A stretch of DNA of 64,000 nucleotides. Origin: Desulfoscipio geothermicus. Its GTDB lineage: Bacteria > Bacillota > Desulfotomaculia > Desulfotomaculales > Desulfallaceae. The notes below the pieces were generated by a model. The model had not been told where the DNA came from, searched no databases, and saw nothing but the letters and a program-made list of their open reading frames with translations. Each line of letters starts with the position of its first letter. Position 1 is the stretch's first letter. The DNA lies in contig JAENZP010000007.1 of the NCBI GenBank assembly GCA_016841205.1, positions 1 through 64,000 of the forward strand. The letters run 5' to 3'. Of this stretch, positions 54,376-63,839 are shown piece after piece. Both the position numbers and the translations under genes were made by a program.

Positions 54376-56670
54376 TTAATCCCCCTCCCCTCCGTTACCA
54401 TACATATACCGACGACGACTGCCCACTTGGCGCAGCGCCTCAATTTCATCAAGTGCCTCATCTTCATCCAATACCTCATTGTCCGGGGTTATCCAATTAA
54501 TTTCCAGAGGGACTGCCCGCCGGTATTCCTCCACCACCAATACCTTGCTGCCCCGTACTTCTTCAATCCATTGGGCTATTTCATGAATGTTTGGTACAGT
54601 GGCCGAAAGACCTAATATACGCACGTGAGGCGGCGCGAAAATGATACTTTCCTCCCAAGCCGTGCCTCTTTCCACATCATCAAGGTAATGAACTTCGTCA
54701 AATATCACATGAGATATATTATCCATCCACTCCGGATTGGCAAAGCACCAGTTGCGAAAAATTTCCGTTGTCATCACCAAAAGCTGCGCCCGCTCGTTAA
54801 TAGATACGTCACCGGTAATCAGACCCACCCGGTAATGACCGTACTGGCGGGCAAAATCACGGTATTTTTGATTAGAAAGGGCTTTAATAGGAGAAGTGTA
54901 CACCACCTCACGGCCTTGCTCTAAAATGCTATCTACCAACCGTTCAGCGATCAGCGTTTTACCAGTGCCGGTAGGTGCCGCCACCAGCACCGAGTGACCA
55001 TTTAGCAGGGCGGTAATGGATTTTTGTTGGTATTCGTCCAATATTATAGGCCCGGAGGCCCGGACCTCCCTGGTTTTGCTCCGCTTGGGACGTCTTAATT
55101 TGTGCCACACCGGTCGGTCGGGGCTTTGACCGGGTATATCACCCCATCCCCCCCGAATATCAGGCAGACGAGCGAGTAAGTCTTCCACATCACCCCGACG
55201 CAGTAGGTTCGAACCTTTCTCCGAACGCCCCACACTGCGCAGGTGTCCCTCCCGGATCAACCGCTTGATCTGGTCCTGGGTTATAGTTAGTATTCTAGCA
55301 GCGTCGCCTGTTTTTATTTTCTCGGCCCGCCGCAGCATCCTTTCCATATTTGGAGAACGGCGTAAAATGTCAACGAGGACACGCCAGTAGCGTATAACGC
55401 CTTCCATTTGAAAACCCTGCAGGTGTCCCAGTTCCAACAAGCTGGCGACATCACCTGGATGCACACCCAGCAAGCGCCCCGCTTCCCGGGCAGTGTAAGA
55501 GTTATCAAGGAGGTATGCCACCGGCACCGTCGGGCCTCCCCTTACCGGCAATTCCAACCCGGTAAGTTCATTAAGCTCACGGGCAATTTTGCCGGGATCC
55601 GCCTTAATAGGCGCACAAAACAGCTCCCGCCGATTTAATTTGAGTTCCACACAGCCGGCCTGCAAAGCCTCATGCCGGGCTAATTTACGTTCACGGGGGG
55701 CGAAATCCTCCAAGGTAAAAAATGAGCGTCCACCCATCTTTTGCTTGAGTGTGTAATGTACATAGGCCAGTATTTCCCGGCGTCGCAACTCCTCAGCGCC
55801 CTCGGGCCGTGTATCCACAGTAACACGCCCGTCGGACAGAATAACAAAAGGAGGCTCCTCACGTCCTTTTTTTATTTGGGCCACTAGTTTCTTATGACGT
55901 TTGAACATACGGACAAATTCCTTACGGCTGATGGGTTCACAATGGGACAAGTACCGCCCCACCTCATCCCAGGCCGCATCGCTGTCCGGATGGGCATAAC
56001 GCCCGCCGGGCAGAATAATCAAATGAGCCACTGCCTCAAGCTGTAATTTTTCGCCCAGGAATTGGCTAATTTCTTCTTCTGTAAGGGCTTCATGTTTCTC
56101 AAACAATTCATCAACTTTTTGGCGCTGCCGCCGCACCCGCTGATTGTGAGCATTGGCCTCTTCAGCCCGGCGGGCCAGTTCAGCCTGTCCTGCCGGTGTA
56201 TCCCGCAACGTATAGGTATGGTCGGGCCGCATGATAACATCGGGCATACCTCCGGGCAGTCTGGGAGGCAGTTCCTCATGCAGCATTTCCGATAATTGCT
56301 CCCGGGTACGGGGAACCCCGTCACCCAACAGCTCCCTGATCATTTCTTGAGCCTGAAGCAGTAACCTGCCTTTCAAAACGGGCATGTTGGAAGCAATGAT
56401 TTTAGCGGCCAACCGTTTTTCTCTTCCGGCAGGTATAACGGCAACATCCCTGTTACCGTTAGGGTGACTCAATAAAACCTGTTCCGGAGGGCCACCTTGG
56501 GGCCCGGCCACCGTCACCTCACCCCGGACAACCAGGGATTGCAATGCACTTGACAGTTCACCAAGACCGCTTCCGGCCATACTGCATAAATCAGTTAGAC
56601 TTACATGCCCTCCCGCAGGTATATGATTAAGTAATATTTTTTTTAGTTCTTCTGTTCTGGCGTTTGCCAA
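54376..56670 (-). CDS. Ski2-like helicase, N-terminal half (wHTH-rich extension and RecA1)
   Basis: The 764-residue protein ends with the RecA1 half of a DExH helicase: Walker A AAPTGTGKT (564-572), motif Ia SPIKALSNQKYRD, DEVH (658-661) and SAT (689-691). Residues 1-530 form an unusual extension rich in short helical winged-helix-like modules, including an excisionase-type stretch YTAREAGRLLGVHPGDVASL and a second DAARILTITQDQIKRLIREG, both of the kind that bind nucleic acid. TTG start with AGGAG upstream. Motifs IV-VI are absent and encoded by the next gene. Confidence 0.88.
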   Translation of the reverse strand: MANARTEELKKILLNHIPAGGHVSLTDLCSMAGSGLGELSSALQSLVVRGEVTVAGPQGGPPEQVLLSHPNGNRDVAVIPAGREKRLAAKIIASNMPVLKGRLLLQAQEMIRELLGDGVPRTREQLSEMLHEELPPRLPGGMPDVIMRPDHTYTLRDTPAGQAELARRAEEANAHNQRVRRQRQKVDELFEKHEALTEEEISQFLGEKLQLEAVAHLIILPGGRYAHPDSDAAWDEVGRYLSHCEPISRKEFVRMFKRHKKLVAQIKKGREEPPFVILSDGRVTVDTRPEGAEELRRREILAYVHYTLKQKMGGRSFFTLEDFAPRERKLARHEALQAGCVELKLNRRELFCAPIKADPGKIARELNELTGLELPVRGGPTVPVAYLLDNSYTAREAGRLLGVHPGDVASLLELGHLQGFQMEGVIRYWRVLVDILRRSPNMERMLRRAEKIKTGDAARILTITQDQIKRLIREGHLRSVGRSEKGSNLLRRGDVEDLLARLPDIRGGWGDIPGQSPDRPVWHKLRRPKRSKTREVRASGPIILDEYQQKSITALLNGHSVLVAAPTGTGKTLIAERLVDSILEQGREVVYTSPIKALSNQKYRDFARQYGHYRVGLITGDVSINERAQLLVMTTEIFRNWCFANPEWMDNISHVIFDEVHYLDDVERGTAWEESIIFAPPHVRILGLSATVPNIHEIAQWIEEVRGSKVLVVEEYRRAVPLEINWITPDNEVLDEDEALDEIEALRQVGSRRRYMYGNGGEGD

Positions 56671-56780
56671 TCTAACAACTCTCCTGATAACTCATTTTTT
56701 TTTATGCTTATTGCATAAAAACCGTTATATATATTATAAACTATAATACATATTGTTAATTGCTACATTCCAGATACAGC

Positions 56781-57782
56781 CTACATGATCAAAGGTATTT
56801 TTTCTCCGCATTGCAAGCAGGTTCCGCCTGACATCTCTGTAACCCGTGTTTGATACCCCTCCCGATCGATAAGTACTATACCGCAACCCGGGCAGGTTGT
56901 GCTGGAAGAGTCTACCTGAGGGGCGTTGCCAACATACACATAACGCAGTTTTTGCTTGGCCAAGTCTCTGGCCAGCCTTAATGTCTCCTCGGGGGTAGGC
57001 GGTAAATCCAACTTGTAGTTGGGAAAATAACGAGAAAAATGTAATGGTATTTCAGGATCCACACGGGCCAGCCAGTCCACTAAACGATTAATTTCCTCCG
57101 GGCTGTCATTTAAGCCGGTTACTAAAAGGGTAGTAATTTCTATATGACAGTGCCCGTGTGCCACCTCCACAGTATGCAAAACAGGATCCAGCCGGCCCGA
57201 ACACGTAGAACGATAAAAATCATCGGTAAAAGCCTTAACATCAATGTTCATTGCATCTATATAAGGAAGCAGTTCCCGCAGCGGTTGTCCGTTGACATAT
57301 CCATTGGTTACCAGCACATTTTTTAGACCGGCGTCACGGGCCAGCTTGGCAGTGTCATACACATATTCATACCACATAAACGGCTCCGAGTAGGTATACG
57401 CCAGCCCTACACAGTGATAACCGCGCTCTTTTTGCTGTAAGGCCAACTTTACCGCCTGCTCCGGGTTTAAACGGGTGGTAGGTGGAGTTTCCTGGGCAAT
57501 TTGCCAGTTCTGGCAAAAACCGCAGCGTAAATTGCAGCCTACCGTGCCCAAAGAGAATATCAGACTCCCGGGGTAAAAATGGTAAAGCGGTTTTTTTTCA
57601 ACAGGGTCAAGAGCATAGGAGGAGCACTCAGCATAATTGGTGGCATATAGAGTGCCCCCATCATTTTCCCGCACCCGGCAAAATCCCCGCTTACCAGGGG
57701 CGATATTGCATAGTCTGGGACACACCTTGCAATTTATCTGATCTCCGGGACCCTTGATATAAAACATAACCTCGTGCCGCAC
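56781..57782 (-). CDS. AmmeMemoRadiSam system radical SAM enzyme
   Basis: A 333-residue radical SAM protein of the AmmeMemoRadiSam family, related to pyruvate-formate lyase activating enzymes. The cluster motif CNLRCGFC (C-x3-C-x2-C) lies in GTVGCNLRCGFCQNW, and extra cysteine sites occur at both ends (CKVCPRLC and TCPGCG/TCLQCG). GTG at 57782, 8 nt after AAGGAG, is preferred to an earlier start. It follows the fused A/B gene by about 40 bp; the reaction is unknown. Confidence 0.92.
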   Translation of the reverse strand: MRHEVMFYIKGPGDQINCKVCPRLCNIAPGKRGFCRVRENDGGTLYATNYAECSSYALDPVEKKPLYHFYPGSLIFSLGTVGCNLRCGFCQNWQIAQETPPTTRLNPEQAVKLALQQKERGYHCVGLAYTYSEPFMWYEYVYDTAKLARDAGLKNVLVTNGYVNGQPLRELLPYIDAMNIDVKAFTDDFYRSTCSGRLDPVLHTVEVAHGHCHIEITTLLVTGLNDSPEEINRLVDWLARVDPEIPLHFSRYFPNYKLDLPPTPEETLRLARDLAKQKLRYVYVGNAPQVDSSSTTCPGCGIVLIDREGYQTRVTEMSGGTCLQCGEKIPLIM

Positions 57783-57822
57783 CCAACCAACTCCTTGCAT
57801 AGACAATACACTCTGCCTGGTC

Positions 57823-59232
57823 CTACCGATACCTGACTACCTCAAAACGCTCCAAGTGAACTTGTTCTCCCGGACTAATGCCCGCTTTTTGACTAGCGAT
57901 AGCCACCTGCTCCTCTACGGTATCTATACCCTCTAAATCAGGCAGCAGCAACCCCCGCCTGCCGCCCATGGAAACAATGACTCCATATTGATGGGGATCC
58001 AGTTCATCCATACCCCGCACGGGTTCGGGATCGGTTAAAATATCCACTGAAATATCCAGTTCCGGCAATTCCTCTCGCTCCACCGGGTTAAAACGATAAT
58101 CCCGGGTGGCTGCGCTAATGGCGTTTTCGGCAATCTCTTCAGCAATATTATTATATGTGGGAGCGATAGTGCCAATACAACCCCTTAGGTGGCCGTGTTT
58201 TTTTAACGATACAAACACCCCCGCCCGGCGCTTGGCAAATGCGTCCGGCACCCCCTGCGGTTCAAACAATTTGTCCTTTTGATCAATATAATAGTGCTCC
58301 AGCACCTTACGAGCTAGCTGTACGGGATAACTTTCAGCCGCTCGTTTTTTACTTGTGCGGTCCAATGCCATTCTCTGTAATTTTTCCTGCAACCGGCGTT
58401 TATCGTCCTGAGCACCGGGCACTAGCACGGCCACAAGGTAACCGACCCCGAAAGGCCCTTCATAAGACAGCACCTCACTCTTTATATCCACCCCGTCCAG
58501 TGCTCCCAGCATCATAATGATAGACCTCAGTCCACACTCACCGGCTTTTTCCACCAGGTCGGTATCAAGTCCACAAATCCCCTCAACATCCGCCGCACCC
58601 ACCAACTCCACTAATTGATGATCAAATTCCTTACCGAATGGATGGTAGCCATTCGGTGCGTCCGGGGTCAAACGGTGGGAAAGATCCGAACTGGCTAGCA
58701 CAGCTACTTTTTTATCTAATTTCGAAGCAGCATCCCGCACGGCCACCCCAAAGGAATACAACTGGTAAAAGGGCAACAACCCCATGGAAACATGCACCAG
58801 AGGGATATGCACACCCGCTTCCCGGATGAAATACAGTGGTGCCGTTATGCCATGGTCCAATTCAGTGGGTACGCCAAAGCGGGCAGCCAGAGCAGCGTCA
58901 ATACAGGCTACCGTGATATCTTTCAAACCGGCCATTTCCTTTATTTTATGCGCCAATTCCAAATCGTTGGGCAATGCAAAGCGCACACCGGCAGCGTTGA
59001 ACTGGCCAAGGTTTCCTTTAAGTTCTTTAACGGTATTGATACCAATACCATCGCTAAATACTGTGCCATGCGGAGTAATCATCACAAGGGTATCCGCACC
59101 ACTATCATTTACCCGCTGTCCCAATTCCAACATAGCTTTTTTAGTGTTGGCCACCTCAATGTCCCGGCCCTGTCCCACCTCAGGCACCATCACAGGCGGA
59201 TGGGGACAAATACCACATAATACAATAGACAC
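57823..59232 (-). CDS. AmmeMemoRadiSam protein: fused Memo-like (B) and AMMECR1 (A) domains
   Basis: The 469-residue protein joins two partners often encoded apart. Residues 1 to about 270 are Memo-like, of the LigB/extradiol dioxygenase fold (ICPHPPVMVPEVG, TPHGTVFSDG, VASSDLSHRL). Residues from about 290 to 465 are AMMECR1-like (GVFVSLKKHGHLRGCIGTI, the conserved LRGCIG hexapeptide). The fusion supports a physical complex of the two functions with the radical SAM enzyme next to it. GTG start without an obvious close ribosome site. Biological role unknown. Confidence 0.93.
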   Translation of the reverse strand: MSIVLCGICPHPPVMVPEVGQGRDIEVANTKKAMLELGQRVNDSGADTLVMITPHGTVFSDGIGINTVKELKGNLGQFNAAGVRFALPNDLELAHKIKEMAGLKDITVACIDAALAARFGVPTELDHGITAPLYFIREAGVHIPLVHVSMGLLPFYQLYSFGVAVRDAASKLDKKVAVLASSDLSHRLTPDAPNGYHPFGKEFDHQLVELVGAADVEGICGLDTDLVEKAGECGLRSIIMMLGALDGVDIKSEVLSYEGPFGVGYLVAVLVPGAQDDKRRLQEKLQRMALDRTSKKRAAESYPVQLARKVLEHYYIDQKDKLFEPQGVPDAFAKRRAGVFVSLKKHGHLRGCIGTIAPTYNNIAEEIAENAISAATRDYRFNPVEREELPELDISVDILTDPEPVRGMDELDPHQYGVIVSMGGRRGLLLPDLEGIDTVEEQVAIASQKAGISPGEQVHLERFEVVRYR

Positions 59233-59310
59233 AGGCGTACCCGCATTACGGCCAAGCCGATACGGGTGATCAGCTCCTTTCCTTAAAAAACTAGATATAC
59301 TTATTGTGCA

Positions 59311-59970
59311 TTAAGCCAGGCCACTATATACAAAATAACTACCCAGCCCCACCAAAAATGCCCCGCAAACAGCTATAACTCCGCGATAGAATTGTTGATT
59401 TATAAACCGGCGCCCGCCGGCAACCGCGCCCGAAACCAGCCCGTACCAAACGAAATCAGCCAACAGGTGCCCGCTCATAAACGCTAACAGCCCGGCCGTA
59501 CCCCGGGTCATTGAAGTAGTAATATAGGTCAACCCTACCGTAGCCCACCAAAGACTCCAGTAGGGGTTGGACAAACTTACTAAAATGCCTGCCAGTACCG
59601 GATGCAAGCTAAACCGGCCAGAGGCTACCTGTCCACCAACAACTCCCCCATCATCAGGTGTCAGCTGCAGTGAAACACTGCCCCGCCGGGCGTCCCGGCA
59701 CATGGTCCAGCCCATATAAATTAAAAAAGCTCCTCCGACCAAAGCAATAATAGTATGCACTTGTTCCGCCAACAATAACTCCACTGCTCCCCAGACCAAC
59801 AAGAGCACCAGCAAAATTTCTAACAAGGCATGCCCCACCATTAAAAGAGGCCCGGCTATAAAACCACGCCTAACGGATTCCCCAATGGTTACTGTTAGCA
59901 ACGGTCCCGGCATGGCTGCGCCGGAAAAGCCAACCAGTAGCGCTGTCACAAAAATTGTTTCTAAGTCCAT
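59311..59970 (-). CDS. LysE-family translocator
   Basis: The 219-residue product has about six hydrophobic helices and the LysE/RhtB N-terminal signature GFSGAAMPGPLLTVTIGESVRRG. The family exports amino acids or related small molecules; the substrate is unknown. The ATG at 59970 is preceded by AAGGGAG and gives the usual length; an upstream in-frame extension of 37 residues is rejected. It is on the same strand as the AmmeMemoRadiSam genes, 78 bp before them. Confidence 0.88.
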   Translation of the reverse strand: MDLETIFVTALLVGFSGAAMPGPLLTVTIGESVRRGFIAGPLLMVGHALLEILLVLLLVWGAVELLLAEQVHTIIALVGGAFLIYMGWTMCRDARRGSVSLQLTPDDGGVVGGQVASGRFSLHPVLAGILVSLSNPYWSLWWATVGLTYITTSMTRGTAGLLAFMSGHLLADFVWYGLVSGAVAGGRRFINQQFYRGVIAVCGAFLVGLGSYFVYSGLA

Positions 59971-60218
59971 ACCTAACTCCCTTAAAAGTAAAGCTGTTAT
60001 TTCTAATAATGCTAGTATTATACACCATTGGCTTCTCAAAAAGAATTTTGTCCAGCATGCATGATACTTAATTTTCGCCAATTAACTGGCAAAACCTGCC
60101 GAACCAACCCTGATATTTATTTATAATATAACTTTATAACCCTGCTGAGCCGCAAATAGCCTGTTTACCATTGTCGCTTATTGGGCAAAAAGCCTTTTAT
60201 AAAATTACTCCCTATCGC

Positions 60219-61025
60219 TTACGGAGCTCCATAATTTTTCCCTTCATTTTGCATAAAAGTCTCCAATGCCTTTTCCTTGTCCACAGAACCACTGGTAGGT
60301 GTAGCATTCTCAGCAAAGTATCTAACTATACCGGAGTATATTACATATGCCAGTTTCCCCTGATAATCAATATCACACATCAATTTTTCTTCTTTGGGGT
60401 TGCTGATAAAACCGATCTCCACAATTACTGCAGACATTTTAGCATTTCGAGTGGTATAATAATCCACTGCTTTGGCCTGGCGTCCGGTATTTTTTAGCAG
60501 CCTGACCAATTCGGACTGAATGCTTGTGGCCAATTTCTGTCCCTTTTCCGAGCCCGGCTGATAAAAAGTTTGTGCCCCGTGCTCCATTGGGCCGCTCTTA
60601 AAACTATTGACATGCACACTAATAAATGCATCTGCGTTATGTTCGTTAGCCAGAGCCACTCGCCTGGATAAATCCTGTCTTTTACGTGTAATCAGGCTTC
60701 CACCGTCCGCATCGCTAAGATCCATATCGGACTCTCTGGTCATAAGTACAATAGCACCGGCCTGACCTAAAACTGCGGCCAATTTGCGAGAAACCTCCAA
60801 GGTTATATCTTCTTCAATTACTCCGTTTGCCCCCTTAGAACCGGGGTCAATTCCACCGTGCCCCGGATCTACAACGATAACCTTATTAGCCACCGACCAT
60901 GATAAGGCTGCAACCCGGCGGTTTTCCAGGTTGTCATAAATTGTGCGAACTGTAGTATAACCTATAACCATAATTAAGGCTAGTAGCAATAAATAACGAA
61001 ATCTCACCCTGATTACCCGCAGCAT
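60219..61025 (-). CDS. cwlD: N-acetylmuramoyl-L-alanine amidase CwlD
   Basis: CwlD cleaves peptide side chains from spore cortex peptidoglycan, required for muramic-delta-lactam formation and thus for germination. The 268-residue protein has an N-terminal membrane/signal segment (about 9-24) and an Amidase_3 domain, with zinc ligands in VVDPGHGGIDPGS (His56), a glutamate in EEDITLEVS, and ISVHVNS, plus the catalytic VEIGFISNPKE. Position after rpsI matches many spore formers. It indicates a sporulating host. Confidence 0.93.
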   Translation of the reverse strand: MLRVIRVRFRYLLLLALIMVIGYTTVRTIYDNLENRRVAALSWSVANKVIVVDPGHGGIDPGSKGANGVIEEDITLEVSRKLAAVLGQAGAIVLMTRESDMDLSDADGGSLITRKRQDLSRRVALANEHNADAFISVHVNSFKSGPMEHGAQTFYQPGSEKGQKLATSIQSELVRLLKNTGRQAKAVDYYTTRNAKMSAVIVEIGFISNPKEEKLMCDIDYQGKLAYVIYSGIVRYFAENATPTSGSVDKEKALETFMQNEGKNYGAP

Positions 61026-61186
61026 TAATCCATCCCTCCCGCACTTAACAGGGTTTACTTTTCCCCCGTTAAAAAATATGCAGGTGGTAAACTAGATATG
61101 AAGGAAAAAGCTTTCGCGCAATCATCAAACGCCCAAAGATCAACTAAGAAGTTATCGTACAAACTACCCAAAGCCTAATTTCGAAC

Positions 61187-61217
61187 AAAAAAAGACCACC
61201 TAAATATATGGTGGTCC
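61187..61217 (-). terminator. rplM-rpsI terminator
   Basis: On the minus strand GACCACC / GGTGGTC encloses a 9-nt loop and is followed by seven T, 27 bp after the rpsI stop. Confidence 0.85.
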
Positions 61218-61243
61218 GGGTTTTAATGCTATGTTTATTGAGT

Positions 61244-61636
61244 TTAACGTTTGGAGTACTGTGGGGCGCGCCGGGCTTTTTTCAGGCCATATTTGCGCCT
61301 TTCCTTCATACGTGGGTCACGGGTTAAAAACCCCGCTTTTTTAAGCACAGGCCTTAAGTTAGGGTCTGCCTCAATCAATGCGCGGGCAATACCCATTTTA
61401 ACAGCGCCGGCCTGACCGCTAACGCCACCGCCTAAAACTTTGGCCATGACATCGAAACGAGTTCCCGCACCGGTTAACTCCAATGGCTGGCGAGCTACAA
61501 TCTGGAGCGTCTTCCTGCCGAAATACTCCTCTATGCTTTTATTGTTTATTGTCATCTTGCCTTCACCGGGGCGAAGAAAAACTCTGGCTACCGCATCTTT
61601 CCTACGTCCGGTACCGTAAAACTGAACTAGAGCCAC
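61244..61636 (-). CDS. rpsI: Ribosomal protein uS9
   Basis: The 130-residue 30S subunit protein has the family signature [19 protein letters not shown] and the basic C-terminal tail [12 protein letters not shown] whose last residues reach the P-site tRNA. It follows rplM by 21 bp in the usual rplM-rpsI operon. Confidence 0.99.
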   Translation of the reverse strand: MALVQFYGTGRRKDAVARVFLRPGEGKMTINNKSIEEYFGRKTLQIVARQPLELTGAGTRFDVMAKVLGGGVSGQAGAVKMGIARALIEADPNLRPVLKKAGFLTRDPRMKERRKYGLKKARRAPQYSKR

Positions 61637-61657
61637 TCATGCTCCTCCTTCCGACCA

Positions 61658-62089
61658 TTACATTTCCCAAATTTCCGGCTTCTGGGACTCATGGGGATGT
61701 TCACTACCGCGATATACCCTTAATTTTGTGGCCATATCTCTGCCCAGGCTGTTATGGGGCAACATCCCGGTAATTGCCTTGTAAACGGCCAATTCGGGTT
61801 TGTCTTGCATCAGTTTCTCATAACTGGTAGCTTTCAATCCACCAGGATAGCCTGAGTGCCGGTAATACATCTTTTGGCGCAATTTATTACCGGTAAGGAT
61901 AACCTTATCGGCGTTAATAATCACTACATGATCACCGGTATTAACATGAGGCGTAAAAATTGTTTTATGCTTCCCTCTTAATAGCCTGGCAGCCTCAGAT
62001 GCCAGACGTCCCAGGACCTTGCCCTCGCCGTCAATTATGTACCACTTGCGCTGTACATCGGCAGGTTTGGCCATATATGTCGTCCTCAT
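61658..62089 (-). CDS. rplM: Ribosomal protein uL13
   Basis: The 143-residue 50S protein begins [17 protein letters not shown] and contains the conserved [14 protein letters not shown] and [19 protein letters not shown] motifs. GGGAGGTAATAATAGT precedes the ATG. It is transcribed from a strong promoter just downstream of truA. A short structured leader may allow autogenous control. Confidence 0.99.
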   Translation of the reverse strand: MRTTYMAKPADVQRKWYIIDGEGKVLGRLASEAARLLRGKHKTIFTPHVNTGDHVVIINADKVILTGNKLRQKMYYRHSGYPGGLKATSYEKLMQDKPELAVYKAITGMLPHNSLGRDMATKLRVYRGSEHPHESQKPEIWEM

Positions 62090-62203
62090 ACTATTATTAC
62101 CTCCCGTGTGTTGAAAAGAAACCTTACTGGCTAACCGGGGGCTCTTCGATTGCCATTAGGTCACACATGTAGTTATTTTAATACATAGTATTTCCAGTGT
62201 CAA
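62090..62203 (-). promoter_or_regulatory. rplM promoter and short leader (possible L13 leader RNA)
   Basis: On the minus strand TTGACA (62198-62203) and TAAAAT (62175-62180) are 17 bp apart. The leader of about 75 nt has GTGTG and CACAC arms enclosing GCCCCCGGTTAGCC, ending just before the ribosome site. This is compatible with an L13-type leader, but the fold was not verified against the known motif. Confidence 0.6.
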
Positions 62204-62223
62204 GGTAAATAAATTTGCAGGCA

Positions 62224-62967
62224 TTAATATTCTACATATTCAAGGCATAAGCCATGGGGTGGCATTGTCGGCCCGGCTAGTGCCCGCCGGCGGGATTCAA
62301 GTACCGATTTAATCGATTCCGGGTCAGTTTTGCCCATGCCAACCTGCAAAAGTGTTCCTGTCATGATGCGCACCATGTTATAGAGAAAGCCATCTCCTTT
62401 AAATATAAAGCGCACCAGGGACCCCTCACGTATAACCTCCACCCGGTAAAGCGTACGAACAGTGGTTTTCACGGTAGCTCCCGCAGCCTGAAAACATTTA
62501 AAATCATGTGTTCCCATTAAATGCACACAGGCCGTTGACATAGCTCCATCATCCAAGGGTACCGGTTGAAAGCTGCTATACAAGCGATTAAAAGGCGAGG
62601 GAACTCGATTATTCCATATCGAATACAAGTAGGTTTTAGTCCTGGCGGATCTACGGGCATGAAAATCTTCCCCTACCTCCCGAGCGTCCGTCACTATAAC
62701 ATCAGCAGGCAATAAACCATTTATGGCCAAAGGGATGCGTTCAACCGGTATGGGCCACCCCGCCGCGTTAAAGTTAACTACCTGACCATGGGCATGCACC
62801 CCGGCATCGGTTCGCCCCGCTCCAATTACCTGCACCCGCCGTCCCACCAGACGGCCAAGGCAATGCTCCATCACTTCTTGTATAGTGGCCAGTCCGGTGC
62901 CCCGCTGTTCCTGAAACCCGTGGTAATTTGTACCGTCATAAGCCACAGTTAACTTAACATTACGCAA
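62224..62967 (-). CDS. truA: tRNA pseudouridine(38-40) synthase
   Basis: TruA modifies uridines 38-40 of the tRNA anticodon arm. The 247-residue protein starts RNVKLTVAYDGTNYHGFQ and carries the catalytic aspartate in GAGRTDAGVHAHGQVVNF near residue 52. The C-terminal GDGFLYNMVRIM motif is present. It lies between ecfT and rplM as in most Firmicutes, with a 74-bp gap from ecfT. Confidence 0.98.
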   Translation of the reverse strand: MRNVKLTVAYDGTNYHGFQEQRGTGLATIQEVMEHCLGRLVGRRVQVIGAGRTDAGVHAHGQVVNFNAAGWPIPVERIPLAINGLLPADVIVTDAREVGEDFHARRSARTKTYLYSIWNNRVPSPFNRLYSSFQPVPLDDGAMSTACVHLMGTHDFKCFQAAGATVKTTVRTLYRVEVIREGSLVRFIFKGDGFLYNMVRIMTGTLLQVGMGKTDPESIKSVLESRRRALAGPTMPPHGLCLEYVEY

Positions 62968-63041
62968 GGGATCACCTCGCGAAAAAGATTAATAGGTATC
63001 TAACGCAACTACCAGGCAGGCAAATTGCTTGACAGTCTACA

Positions 63042-63839
63042 TCATAATGTTCTCATGGCGAACACTACCACCAAAATAGCCATGCTAACCAACAAAGCTG
63101 CATAATCCACTGAGGCAAACCGCAATACATGCATCCGGGAACGAACGGCACCTACCTGGTAACACCGGATTTCCATAGCCAGAGCTAGTTCGTCGGCCCG
63201 GCTAAAAATATTCGTAAGCAGTGGCACCATAAAAGGAATCAGTCTATTAACTCGTTCCTTAATACTACCGCTGGTAAAATCGGCCCCTCTGGAACGCTGC
63301 GCTAATAGCAAAAGCCTGGCCTCGTCAAAAAGGGTAGGGACAAAACGCAGCGCTAAATTAATTATCATGGCCAATTCCTGTACAGGAATCCGCACCCGGC
63401 GCAGTGGTGACAACAGCCATTCCAGTGCCGTAGTCAACTGCAGGGGAGTGGTGGTAAAGGTAAGCACAGCTGCAACCAATAGCAGCACACTGATACGCCA
63501 TAATAACCATCCACTTAGCACAATCCCTTCACGGGATATCTTAACAAATCCGGCGGTAATAAGTGGTTCACCAGGTGTGAAAAAAACTTGTAATAAAAAA
63601 CTAATAAGTAATAGCACCCATAAAGGCTTTAAACTACGCCAGTAAACACGGGGCTTTATTCCCGACAATATCACCGCCAGCAGCGTCCATAAAGAGACAA
63701 GAGCCAAAGGTAGAAGATTTATTGTCATTAGTACAGCGGGAACTTCCAATGCGGTACATATTAATTTAGCTCGGGGGTCCAGGCGGTGTACCAGTGAACA
63801 AGCCGGCAGATATTGTCCCATGGAGATATTGTCCATCAT
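63042..63839 (-). CDS. ecfT: Energy-coupling factor transporter transmembrane protein EcfT
   Basis: EcfT is the shared membrane coupling protein of ECF vitamin and metal transporters, linking the two ATPases to interchangeable substrate-binding S components. The 265-residue protein has an N-terminal HRLDPRAKLICT motif, about five to six membrane helices, and the coupling-helix motif ARG-type segment RSRGADFTSGS near residue 205. Its ATG overlaps the ecfA2 stop (ATGA). Confidence 0.97.
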   Translation of the reverse strand: MMDNISMGQYLPACSLVHRLDPRAKLICTALEVPAVLMTINLLPLALVSLWTLLAVILSGIKPRVYWRSLKPLWVLLLISFLLQVFFTPGEPLITAGFVKISREGIVLSGWLLWRISVLLLVAAVLTFTTTPLQLTTALEWLLSPLRRVRIPVQELAMIINLALRFVPTLFDEARLLLLAQRSRGADFTSGSIKERVNRLIPFMVPLLTNIFSRADELALAMEIRCYQVGAVRSRMHVLRFASVDYAALLVSMAILVVVFAMRTL

